A stretch of 64,000 nt of DNA. Source: Okeanomitos corallinicola TIOX110. GTDB lineage: Bacteria > Cyanobacteriota > Cyanobacteriia > Cyanobacteriales > Nostocaceae. Numbering within the stretch: position 1 is the first letter of the stretch; each line of letters begins with the position of its first letter. The DNA lies in NCBI RefSeq assembly GCF_038050375.1, contig NZ_CP150886.1, positions 4,939,318 through 5,003,317 on the forward strand. The letters run 5' to 3'. Below the pieces are notes generated by a model. It was not told the origin of the DNA. It saw only the letters and a program-made list of their open reading frames with translations, and ran no database searches. Of the stretch, positions 47,117-54,907 are shown one piece after another. The position numbers and the translations under genes were made by a program.

Positions 47117-47434
47117 AAATACAAAAAATAAAAATAAAATTGTCACTTTAACCGTCACTTCCGTCACTTTCCTTATACAGCAAGGATTCTGAACCGTCAC
47201 TCAAACCGTCACCAAGTCGTCACCGATCCGTCACTCCGTCACTTCTGCTTTTCATTCTTTGTGGCAAAATTTCTAATATAAAAAGTCACTTTTGCCCGTC
47301 ACCTTGACACTTTCCTTGCCAGGTAAGGATTCCAGCCCGTCACTAGGGTCGTCACTGGGTCGTCACTCCCGTCACTTTCTTAAAAAACGGATTCATCTCT
47401 AAAAAAAATAATGTTTTGGAACTTCAGCCTCCAC
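47117..47434. repeat. CGTCAC word array, left arm of a 318-bp inverted repeat
   Basis: Twelve CGTCAC words, all in the same orientation, with two hairpins (CCTTATACAGCAAGG at 47171 and CCTTGCCAGGTAAGG at 47314), each followed by GATTC. Nearly identical to the reverse complement of 49270-49587, with only a few substitutions and one length change in an A run. Confidence 0.9.
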
Positions 47435-47453
47435 TTTTTATAATTCACACTAA

Positions 47454-47487
47454 AAAGGCGATTACCACTAGGGAAGTAATCGCCTTT
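47454..47487. terminator. Hairpin terminator
   Basis: 12-bp perfect stem AAAGGCGATTAC/GTAATCGCCTTT with a 10-base loop, 63 bp beyond the stop of the RHH-like gene. Confidence 0.75.
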
Positions 47488-47549
47488 CATGCTTGAAGTA
47501 GATAGTTGATGATCAAGAGACGGATCTGTGACGGTTTAATCGGATGACT

Positions 47550-48269
47550 TTATTCTTCCCCGTACTTTTCTAGCTGTTTAATAAATTCGTCAATGGATTT
47601 GGAGTGCGATGATTGTTTACCTACTTTCAGTTTTATCAGGGTATCTTCTTTGATATCTCCGTAATACCTTACCAATCGAGCGCGCAGTTTATCCACGACT
47701 TGCTGCATCTTACTGTCCCAATAATTCATCATCTCGCACAAGCGCAAAACCCAATCATTCAGGCTTTTTTCGACATTTTCTACTCTTGAGGACAAATGTT
47801 TGACTTGAGAGGAAAGCATACTTACATCCTTTAAGTCGTCTACCCACACATTAAAATCAGCCTCGAACCCTTCTATCTTGTCCCGCGATTCCTCTAATTT
47901 GGTTAGGCGATCGCCTATATCTTTTTCTGTGTCTGTGGTGATTAAAGATCCTGTAGACTCTTTTGTCTGACATATCAACTCAGTTATTGCTTTTTGCACT
48001 TCCTGAGATACCAGGCTTTTTATCACTATGCTGTCTACAGCTTCAGTTTTTGTATCTTCAGTAGAGAGGTTTTTTATTTCTCTCTTGATTATTTCCTGGA
48101 TACCTATACTGTCTACAGGCTTGTTTTCTTGTGTAGACGTACCCAGTATATTCCTTAATAATCGTGCAGCGGTTACATTTAACGATTGTTCGTCACTAGG
48201 CGATCTCAGTGATTCTAGTATTTCAATTTCGGAATCACTTAATCTAAATGAAATTACTTTACTTGCCAT
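47550..48269 (-). CDS. Ribbon-helix-helix-like coiled-coil protein
   Basis: 239 aa. The N-terminus (KVISFRLSDSEIEILESL, then NVTAARLLRNILG) resembles an RHH DNA-binding domain as in CopG/partition or mobilisation regulators. Residues 60-110 contain two related segments (VDSIGIQEIIKREIKNL and VDSIVIKSLVSQEVQKAI). Residues 120-200 are coiled coil. A perfect palindrome lies 12 bases upstream of its start, indicating self-regulation. The word GTCTACA/TGTAGAC occurs four times in its 5' half. Cargo of nifD element 1 between the inverted repeats. Confidence 0.65.
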   Translation of the reverse strand: MASKVISFRLSDSEIEILESLRSPSDEQSLNVTAARLLRNILGTSTQENKPVDSIGIQEIIKREIKNLSTEDTKTEAVDSIVIKSLVSQEVQKAITELICQTKESTGSLITTDTEKDIGDRLTKLEESRDKIEGFEADFNVWVDDLKDVSMLSSQVKHLSSRVENVEKSLNDWVLRLCEMMNYWDSKMQQVVDKLRARLVRYYGDIKEDTLIKLKVGKQSSHSKSIDEFIKQLEKYGEE

Positions 48270-48281
48270 TGTTGACTATAG

Positions 48282-48301
48282 TGTAAACATTACTGTTTAC
48301 A
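48282..48301. promoter_or_regulatory. Palindromic operator upstream of the RHH-like gene
   Basis: TGTAAACA-TTAC-TGTTTACA, a perfect inverted repeat immediately before the start codon at 48269. Typical of an autoregulatory operator. Confidence 0.65.
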
Positions 48302-48589
48302 TATTAGCTGCGTCGAGGGAAAATGTCTACAACATCAAAACACAGGTGTTGACAATACAAAAACAATGACTTAGACTGTGTATACAGAGCAAAAAACAGA
48401 AGTGTTGACAAAATAACGGTAAGTCGTAGCGTCGCTCGTTTTCTGTCGCTTTATCTGAGTTGCTTTTAATGAATTGTGAATCTTTTGCAACAAAACCGCT
48501 GGGGTCATGCGCCCCAAAGAGAGAGTCAGTGACCCTCCCTCTTTGGTGCGACTCCACCTAATTTAAGTCGGACAATTAGGAGTCTTATT

Positions 48590-48955
48590 ATGTTATCGAG
48601 TCATAGCTATTTATGGCAACGTTTTCTCTTGTCTAGGAGAAAATTTTTATCTGTTCTGCTTGGTATATCATGTGTGTCCTCTATCCCCACACAAAAGCAT
48701 CTGTTGTCTCTCACGCATCCGTCTATACCTCAACCAAAATTCTGGTTTAACCAACGAGTTTGCAATGAATGGATTTGTGATGATGAACTAGACGGGAAAT
48801 ATGGACTGACTATCCGCGACTATGGTGTAGTCGTGGGGATGGTATATAGAGATTCATGGGATTATTATGTAAGGTGGGAAAGATTAGGCATGGATGCTCA
48901 TCTACCTCTGCCTCATATTGACTGCATTTCAGAGGAAGAATTGATGTTGATCTAG
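48590..48955 (+). CDS. Hypothetical membrane-anchored protein
   Basis: 121 aa preceded by a weak purine-rich site. Residues 10-35 are basic then hydrophobic (RRKFLSVLLGISCVSSI), a signal anchor. The rest is aromatic-rich (NEWICDDELDGKYGLTIRDYG, DSWDYYVRWERLG). Ends 30 bp before a strong hairpin terminator. No family recognised. Confidence 0.55.
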   Translation: MLSSHSYLWQRFLLSRRKFLSVLLGISCVSSIPTQKHLLSLTHPSIPQPKFWFNQRVCNEWICDDELDGKYGLTIRDYGVVVGMVYRDSWDYYVRWERLGMDAHLPLPHIDCISEEELMLI

Positions 48956-48986
48956 AAACTGATGCCTAAAAACTGATACCTGAAAA

Positions 48987-49019
48987 CATAAAAACCTCTG
49001 GACAGTAACCAGAGGTTTT
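48987..49019 (+). terminator. Hairpin terminator
   Basis: AAAACCTCTGG/CCAGAGGTTTT around a short loop, downstream of the 121-aa gene. Confidence 0.75.
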
Positions 49020-49121
49020 CATGTGAGAACGTCAATCTCTAATGGAAAGGGTTAATCGCGGGTCAAGAGGCGGTAAACCCCTAGAAAAGAAAATCAACGT
49101 CGGATAGTTTACATAAATAGG

Positions 49122-49201
49122 AGCATAAGGACTGATGTTAAAGGTACTTTAAACCGGCTAACCTCAGTCCTTTCATTTTAAGTGGATTGAGTGTCAATCC
49201 A
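49122..49201. other. Two adjacent hairpins
   Basis: A long imperfect stem (AAGGACTGA-GTTA pairing with TAAC-TCAGTCCTT, about 49125-49172) is followed by TGGATTGA/TCAATCCA (49182-49200). They precede the GTGGAGGTT array and could be a structured RNA or a DNA recognition site. Confidence 0.5.
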
Positions 49202-49204
49202 CAA

Positions 49205-49278
49205 GTAGAGGTTCAGTGGAGGTTCAAGTGGAGGTTCGAATCCTTGCTACACAAAGGAAAGTGGAGGTTGTGGAGGTT
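49205..49278. repeat. GTGGAGGTT word array with hairpin
   Basis: Four GTGGAGGTT and one GTAGAGGTT copies, all in one orientation, with hairpin GAATCCTT...AAGG at 49238-49257 between the third and fourth. The last copy overlaps the start of the right inverted-repeat arm; a single CCTCCAC remains at the matching end of the left arm. Confidence 0.8.
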
Positions 49279-49587
49279 GAAGTTCCAAAACATTATTTTT
49301 TTAGAGATGAATCCGTTTTTTAAGAAAGTGACGGGAGTGACGACCCAGTGACGACCCTAGTGACGGGCTGGAATCCTTACCTGGTAAGGAAAGTGTCAAG
49401 GTGACGGGCAAAAGTGACTTTTTATATTAGAAATTTTGCCACAAAGAATGAAAAGCAGAAGTGACGGAGTGACGGATCGGTGACGACTTGGTGACGGTTT
49501 GAGTGACGGTTCAGAATCCTTGCTGTATAAGGAAAGTGACGGAAGTGACGGTTAAAGTGACAGTTTTATTTTTATTTTTGTATTTTT
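49270..49587. repeat. GTGACG word array, right arm of the 318-bp inverted repeat
   Basis: Mirror image of 47117-47434. Twelve GTGACG words in one orientation, with hairpins GAATCCTT...AAGG at 49371 and 49514. Confidence 0.9.
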
Positions 49588-49662
49588 CTTGCATACTTCC
49601 CTGCTCGCCCCGTCTACAGGCGACTGTATACAGTTACTACAAAGATTCTAATTTTTGATTTC

Positions 49663-49907
49663 CCTGAACCATCTGAACCGTCATCTGAACCGCTGAACCA
49701 ACACAATACCAATGCTTTCAGCGATAATACCCCCGGTTCACACGGTTCGATTTAACCAAAGAACAATCTTTAGGGTTAATTAATTCTCTGAACTCTGAAC
49801 TGAACCAGACAGAGATTATTGAGCGTCTCTGGGGTTGCAGTAAGGGCGGTTCAGCCGCATGGAAAGAGGCTTATTCTCAGTTCAAACAACTTACAGATAC
49901 TGAGTGA
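49663..49907 (+). pseudogene. 3' remnant with helix-turn-helix-like tail and TGAACC words
   Basis: The open frame 49728-49907 encodes LNQTEIIERLWGCSKGGSAAW and then AYSQFKQLTDTE, matching the tail at 46852 in pattern and in its last residues. It has no start codon. TGAACC/GGTTCA words occur four times in tandem at 49663-49699 and several more times to 49885, where the other copy has CGAAAYG. So the encoded tail is conserved while the DNA word differs. Confidence 0.5.
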
Positions 49908-50085
49908 CTTCTTTCATGAACTCTATCCGGTCATAGTGACTCATTTCTAAAATCCGCTGTAATATCCCTTGCCCAAGAATCCTGGATGTTTTGTCATCTG
50001 GGATTATTTGTATGTGTAATTCCAGGACTGAACAAGCGTAAAGTATTGCCAAGCATTCGTCGTAACTATAAGGATTAGTTTCCAT
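49891..50085 (-). CDS. 64-aa protein, copy B
   Basis: Near-identical to the protein at 46836-47030 (Ser/Tyr, Asp/Glu-type and Lys/Gln changes). It is the last gene of the leftward operon, starting 2 bp after the 136-aa gene ends. Function unknown. Confidence 0.65.
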   Translation of the reverse strand: METNPYSYDECLAILYACSVLELHIQIIPDDKTSRILGQGILQRILEMSHYDRIEFMKEVTQYL

Positions 50086-50087
50086 TA

Positions 50088-50498
50088 TTAGCTTAAAGTC
50101 TCCGAATTTAAATCACCGCCAAGTGGTTCATCGTCATTCATTAACGAACGAGTAAATTCAATGTCTAATTTGCTATCTCGATTCCTGAATTGAGGTGATC
50201 CAGTCTGTTCAGAAAACACCTTCAGGTAATCGGTCATATCTGCAATCTTTTCGTCCTGGGACAAAAGCTTATATTTGACTCGTTTTAAGATGTTTTTTTG
50301 CTGTTCATTAGTCAGTCTTCTTTCATATGTAAGTGCCGTTGCTTGTTGATCAAGCCTTTTTTCTAAAGCTTCAATAGAATTATCTTGTTCTGAATTCTTG
50401 TCAGCGATTTTGGCTTGAATGTCATTATTTATTTTAAAATAGGCAGCTATAACACCGCCTACTGGAAGGAAAATGTTTAGAAATTGTTCAACATCCAT
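50088..50498 (-). CDS. Small coiled-coil protein with N-terminal hydrophobic segment
   Basis: 136 aa. A short hydrophobic N-terminus (FLNIFLPVGGVIAAYF) is a possible membrane anchor, followed by a long helix with heptads (residues 35-95). Part of the tight leftward operon (2-bp gap upstream). A fragment of a second copy remains at 47032-47116. Function unknown. Confidence 0.65.
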   Translation of the reverse strand: MDVEQFLNIFLPVGGVIAAYFKINNDIQAKIADKNSEQDNSIEALEKRLDQQATALTYERRLTNEQQKNILKRVKYKLLSQDEKIADMTDYLKVFSEQTGSPQFRNRDSKLDIEFTRSLMNDDEPLGGDLNSETLS

Positions 50499-50500
50499 TG

Positions 50501-50854
50501 TTACTCCAATATATCGTTAGCGGTTGTTCCCAGGATTCTAGTTATCGAAAATTCCATTTTCCCAATTGATTGATAGGGATAAAAAACTATTTGGAATAGT
50601 CCTTGCCCCGAAAAATTATATTGAACATTTTTCAATAACTTAATTTTATGCTCAGAGGCAACTAACTTGTTTGGAAATTCAATTAATTGTTCTTCAATCT
50701 TCCCGCAAGTCGAAAATTTATCTTGCCCTTTAGTCTTGGGGATAGCTGAAATAATCAGCGTGGAATCATTGAAAACTAAAGGAATGAGTACAGACTTAAC
50801 TTTTCTTAAATCAAATCTGTACTCTTGCTTGAAAATTAGTTTAGTTTCAAACAT
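50501..50854 (-). CDS. Hypothetical protein
   Basis: 117 aa, strand-rich (FDLRKVKSVLIPLVFNDSTLII, YNFSGQGLFQIVFYPYQSIG). No signal peptide. 3-bp gap to the upstream gene and 2-bp gap to the downstream gene mark a single operon. Not recognised. Confidence 0.65.
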   Translation of the reverse strand: MFETKLIFKQEYRFDLRKVKSVLIPLVFNDSTLIISAIPKTKGQDKFSTCGKIEEQLIEFPNKLVASEHKIKLLKNVQYNFSGQGLFQIVFYPYQSIGKMEFSITRILGTTANDILE

Positions 50855-50857
50855 TAA

Positions 50858-51241
50858 CTATTTCTCATTCACGTCCCATGTAATTCCATTTGGGGTCGCA
50901 AAGCGGTCAGGCTTATTCTTGGTAATCTTGGTGAGAATAAATTCCCTGATTTCTTCAATGTTTGACCCAGCAGGAACGGGAATATTTTTATATTTCGGTT
51001 TGTCGTCGGATCCACCGGCGCGAACCTTAATGGATACGCTATTACTACCTCGAATTGGGAGTTTAAATTTTTTTCCTTTCCGGGTAACTTCAACAGAGGC
51101 ATCCTTTTCTATTGGTAGCCCAAAAAACTCAGCAGTCTTTCTAGGCAGCCGTACAAAAAGCTTTCTTTTTTTCTTCCCTGATGTTGTCTGAACTTCTTTC
51201 TCTCCAAACAGAACCGTTGCGGGAGGCCCAACCTTAGCCAT
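50858..51241 (-). CDS. Hypothetical basic protein
   Basis: 127 aa, Lys-rich, beta-rich (KRKLFVRLPRKTAEFFGLP, FKLPIRGSNSVSIKVRAGG). The C-terminal 45 residues (NIPVPAGSNIEEIREFIL) could be a separate helix. A start with AGGA upstream. Same operon. Not recognised. Confidence 0.65.
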   Translation of the reverse strand: MAKVGPPATVLFGEKEVQTTSGKKKRKLFVRLPRKTAEFFGLPIEKDASVEVTRKGKKFKLPIRGSNSVSIKVRAGGSDDKPKYKNIPVPAGSNIEEIREFILTKITKNKPDRFATPNGITWDVNEK

Positions 51242-51260
51242 TCAAAAATCCTCCTTGAAA

Positions 51261-52280
51261 TTACAAGTAATCAATAGCAGAAATGACAACATCACCGTTT
51301 GCAGCGGCTGATGTGGTAAATGGAATGTTTGCATTTACCTGAGCATTCCCAGCCTCTTTATCCACCACAATCTGAATATTATTGGGCTGATCAGTAGCTG
51401 GTGTAACCGCTTTTTCAGCATTAGCTAAAATATTAGAAATTTCGTAAAGAGCCGCTGCCAGATGAGTGGATTTCAAATCTCCACCACCACCATCAAAGGT
51501 GGAATAGCCAGTCAGGTAATCTGAAATACTAATAGTGGCTGATCCATCTCCACCAACCGAAACCACTACAGGCAATGTAGCAGCAACTGCTATCGTGCCT
51601 GTATCGAAGCTAACGGTTGTGCTGATATTGTTCCTTGGTGCCACACCCGGGTTTGCTCCATTCCTTAAATTTTCGGCAGCATCAAGAGCGCGGCAAACTT
51701 CAAAAAAGGCTTGGGGTAACTGAGTGGAATTCAGGCTTCCAGCAGTACCTGGATCAAATGTAGACATAAGTTTTGGGTCGTAACTGATTTGATAACCGTA
51801 ACTGTATGCAGTTGTAGCACGGTAGTTATTGTTTTTTACATTGGTTATCAAAAGGTCAGTCTTTGAGTTTAAGGTCGAAGACTGAACCATAAATAATTGC
51901 CCCGTTGCTGGATTGGGAGAAACTGGGGGTAGGTTGTACCTGGGGCGTGCTAGTTCCTCATTGTCTCTTTTTGGTAAAAGTGCTGGGTATCTTTTGACAA
52001 CTTCCACCCAGTTTTTCTCAAGATCAATATCATGATTGGATGGTGTAGTGATGATTTGATCCGGTACTTCCTTCCCGTCTAAAAGCTGTAAAAATCTACG
52101 CATATCTGGCAGAAGAATATACCATTTCTTTTTCCATTTAATCCCTATCCTAATTCTTTTAGATAAAAGTCTCCGCACTATATCTAAGAGTGCGGTAGGA
52201 GAATAATTGATTATCTTTGCAAAAGCCTTTAATTCAATTGCAAACTTTCCATCAATGACATAAATTTTTGCAGCTTCCAT
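51261..52280 (-). CDS. Hypothetical protein with internal duplication
   Basis: 339 aa. Residues 1-70 resemble a winged-helix or plug-like unit (IINYSPTALLDIVRRLLSK). The second half contains two related units of about 80 residues, each starting YSTFD or STFDP, a helix (AFFEVCRALDAAENL; ALYEISNILANAEKA), an NNI strand and ending in ISDYL or ISAIDYL. Such repeated helix-strand units suggest a structural protein. It sits 3 bp after the collagen-like gene. Confidence 0.65.
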   Translation of the reverse strand: MEAAKIYVIDGKFAIELKAFAKIINYSPTALLDIVRRLLSKRIRIGIKWKKKWYILLPDMRRFLQLLDGKEVPDQIITTPSNHDIDLEKNWVEVVKRYPALLPKRDNEELARPRYNLPPVSPNPATGQLFMVQSSTLNSKTDLLITNVKNNNYRATTAYSYGYQISYDPKLMSTFDPGTAGSLNSTQLPQAFFEVCRALDAAENLRNGANPGVAPRNNISTTVSFDTGTIAVAATLPVVVSVGGDGSATISISDYLTGYSTFDGGGGDLKSTHLAAALYEISNILANAEKAVTPATDQPNNIQIVVDKEAGNAQVNANIPFTTSAAANGDVVISAIDYL

Positions 52281-52283
52281 TAA

Positions 52284-54893
52284 TTAATCAAGCTCCTTCG
52301 ACCAATCAGGAATCATGTCTTTTTGACCTTTACTGAAAAAGTGACAGTAAACAGGTTTGACGGTAACATTTGAATAAGTTTTTGGTCTTTGTCCGATTTT
52401 TGGAGGTTTGGTATCTACTTTTAAACTTTCTGGGACATGAACCAGACACGAATTTATTATCTTCAAACATTCGGATTCATTAGAAGCGTTAACAATGATT
52501 TTTGTGTTGTCATTCAGAACCTTGATCGCTTCCGTTGAACCTTTGGTGTATCGTGGCAAACTCAACTTATATTCTTTTGGTTTGTTGTAATGAGGGATAG
52601 TTAACGTCCACCTACTTTTGCCTACTTTTCCACCTCCTAAATCTTCTGCGAATTGCACTACTAACTGTGGTTTTTGGAAGCTGCGAACTTGCCACCACTC
52701 AGGTACTACTGCGTATGCTTCCGGCTTATTATTCTTAGCTAAACAAATGGCAGCATTCACATTAAATAATTCCTCCGCTTCCTTAATAATTGTAGAGGCA
52801 TTGGAGTCACTTCCTGCCTTATTGGTAATAGCTTTCACACTTGCCAACACCTTGACTGGAACATATACACCGCCTTGATTTTCGCAATCACAAGTAGGAA
52901 TTTGAATTGTTATAAATCTCATGTCTGCGTCTTCTCCATCCTTTCCATTTCTACCAGGGTTTCCATCAATTCCATTTCTTCCAGCGATGGGTACTTGCTG
53001 AATTATTTTAGTCTCTTTTGTTGGTTGAATAATTGTATTATTGATGGTTTGGGTCTTATCAATAATTTGTGTTTGAGTCTTGTTGATAGTTTGGGTTTTA
53101 TCAATAATTTGATTGGTGGTTTTATTGATAATTTGTGTTTGAGTTTTATCAATAATTTGATTGGTGGTTTTATTGATAATTTGTGTTTGAGTTTTATCAA
53201 TAATTTGATTGGTGGTTTTATTAATAATTTGTGTTTGAGTTTTATCAATAATTTGATTGGTGGTTTTATTGATAATTTGTGTTTGAGTTTTATCAATAAT
53301 TTGATTGGTGGTCTTATTGATAATTTGTGTTTGCGGTGTCCCTATCTTTTGTTGAATTTGAATAATTTGTTGCTGCTGTTGTCTGACCTGGTTGGAAAGT
53401 TGAGGAATATTTTGAATTGGTCTTGGGTAAATGCGCTGTACATCTCCTACCACTTGCTGTCTAACTTGCTGGGTAATCTGCTGTGATTGTTGCCTCACTA
53501 ATTGAGGATTGGACGTATAGGGAACAATAGGCGCGTCTGTACGCTGTTGAATCTGTGGGATAATTTGAACTTTTACCCTTTCAGCTATTTGGGTAATTTG
53601 TTGAGGTTGCATTATTACTGGTGGCTGAGATTTTACTGGCTGATTCCTAACAGGTTGCATTATTACTGGTGGCTGAGATTTTACTGGCTGATTCCTAACA
53701 GGTTGAACTATTACTTGTGGCTGAGATTTTACTGGCTGATTCCTAACAGGTTGCACTATTACTTGTGGCTGAGATTTTACTGGCTGATTCCTAACAGGTT
53801 GAACTACAATCTGGGGCTTTGCGGGTTGCACTGGTTGAGTCCTAATCGGTTGAACTACAATCTGGGGCTTTGCGGGTTGCACTGGTTGAGTCCTAATCGG
53901 TTGAATTACTGGAGTCGCTCTAACTACAATCGGTGCTGGTTGTGTTGGAGATGGTGTAGTAGGTCTGTAGGGAATATTCCAATTTGGTGCGTTCCTGCCA
54001 TCTCTACCATTTCTGCCATCTCTACCATTTCTGCCATTAGAACCATTCCGACCTGTAGGTCTGTAGGGAATATTCCAATTTGGTGCGTTCCTGCCATCTC
54101 TACCATTTCTGCCATTAGAACCAGTCCGACCTGTATTACCAGTCCGACCTGTATTACCAGTCCGACCTGTATTACCAGTCCGACCTGTATTACCAGTCCG
54201 ACCTGTATTACCAGTCCGACCTGTATTACCAGTCCGACCTGTATTACCAGTCCGACCTGTATTACCAGTCCGACCTGTGCTTCCACGCCCTCCTATAAGT
54301 CCTCTTACTCCATTGTTGCCCCGTGGTCCCGCAGGACCCCTGGCACCTGGTTTTCCTGGACGTTGTTGAATGTTGTTAACCTGCCCCCTCAAACCTGAGA
54401 CAGCCATTTGAGCTAATCCCACGGCAGATTCTAAACTTAATTCCCCTCGCTGGAGTTCGGCGGCCACATTTTTCAGGTAAAGCAAACTTTGAGCTAAAGA
54501 CAATGCTGCATCAGCTGCGGACAAAGCACCTTGAATGCCTTGGGCAAGACCAGCGATAGAAGCCCGCAAGTATGCAATCAAAGGGGCTAATGCTAGGGCT
54601 GCGGCGATTGCTGCACCGAGTCCGGCAAGAATGGCTTTTAATGTTGCTAGATCGGCTTGCACTCCATAGGCAATTCCTTTAGCTACATCTGCATTAGCGT
54701 CCGCTCGATAAGCTTGTGCCAGGGCTTGTTTAGCAATTCTCCTGGCATATTCATCTGTATTATTTTTTTTTAAACTATTAATTTGTGCTTGTAGATTTGC
54801 GATATCGGCTTTAGTTGCAAAATTCCCCCCAAGTCCCGAAATTTGAGAGGACAATCCTGATAATTGGCTAGAAATTCCAGAACAAGATGACAT
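52284..54893 (-). CDS. Collagen-like repeat protein
   Basis: 869 aa. Residues 1-175: helical region with alanine-rich coiled coil. About 180-310: Gly-X-Y triplets, including eight units of GRTGNT (18-bp DNA repeats at 54133-54290) and GRNGRDGRNAPN. About 310-440: proline/glutamine repeats (PVRNQPVKSQPQVIVQ type). About 490-620: 16-residue units TQIINKTTNQIIDKTQ (48-bp DNA repeats at 53040-53330). Then a second short collagen segment (GRNGIDGNPGRNGKDGEDAD) and a globular C-terminus of 220 residues. No signal peptide. It is probably a long fibrous structural protein; whether phage-like fibre, surface or intracellular scaffold is unknown. Confidence 0.85.
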   Translation of the reverse strand: MSSCSGISSQLSGLSSQISGLGGNFATKADIANLQAQINSLKKNNTDEYARRIAKQALAQAYRADANADVAKGIAYGVQADLATLKAILAGLGAAIAAALALAPLIAYLRASIAGLAQGIQGALSAADAALSLAQSLLYLKNVAAELQRGELSLESAVGLAQMAVSGLRGQVNNIQQRPGKPGARGPAGPRGNNGVRGLIGGRGSTGRTGNTGRTGNTGRTGNTGRTGNTGRTGNTGRTGNTGRTGNTGRTGNTGRTGSNGRNGRDGRNAPNWNIPYRPTGRNGSNGRNGRDGRNGRDGRNAPNWNIPYRPTTPSPTQPAPIVVRATPVIQPIRTQPVQPAKPQIVVQPIRTQPVQPAKPQIVVQPVRNQPVKSQPQVIVQPVRNQPVKSQPQVIVQPVRNQPVKSQPPVIMQPVRNQPVKSQPPVIMQPQQITQIAERVKVQIIPQIQQRTDAPIVPYTSNPQLVRQQSQQITQQVRQQVVGDVQRIYPRPIQNIPQLSNQVRQQQQQIIQIQQKIGTPQTQIINKTTNQIIDKTQTQIINKTTNQIIDKTQTQIINKTTNQIIDKTQTQIINKTTNQIIDKTQTQIINKTTNQIIDKTQTINKTQTQIIDKTQTINNTIIQPTKETKIIQQVPIAGRNGIDGNPGRNGKDGEDADMRFITIQIPTCDCENQGGVYVPVKVLASVKAITNKAGSDSNASTIIKEAEELFNVNAAICLAKNNKPEAYAVVPEWWQVRSFQKPQLVVQFAEDLGGGKVGKSRWTLTIPHYNKPKEYKLSLPRYTKGSTEAIKVLNDNTKIIVNASNESECLKIINSCLVHVPESLKVDTKPPKIGQRPKTYSNVTVKPVYCHFFSKGQKDMIPDWSKELD

Positions 54894-54907
54894 TCATTTC
54901 TCCTATT

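Noticed and set aside
46172-49587. CRISPR array in the repeat-rich region
   Set aside because: The repeats are 6-9 bases with irregular short gaps and both orientations in places; there are no unique spacers of constant length and no cas genes.
51535-51723. 62-aa + strand frame
   Set aside because: Shadow of the minus-strand gene at 51261-52280.
52875-54398. Open frames on the + strand and other frames across the collagen-like gene
   Set aside because: They are low-complexity shadows created by 18-bp, 48-bp and related repeats of the real minus-strand gene.
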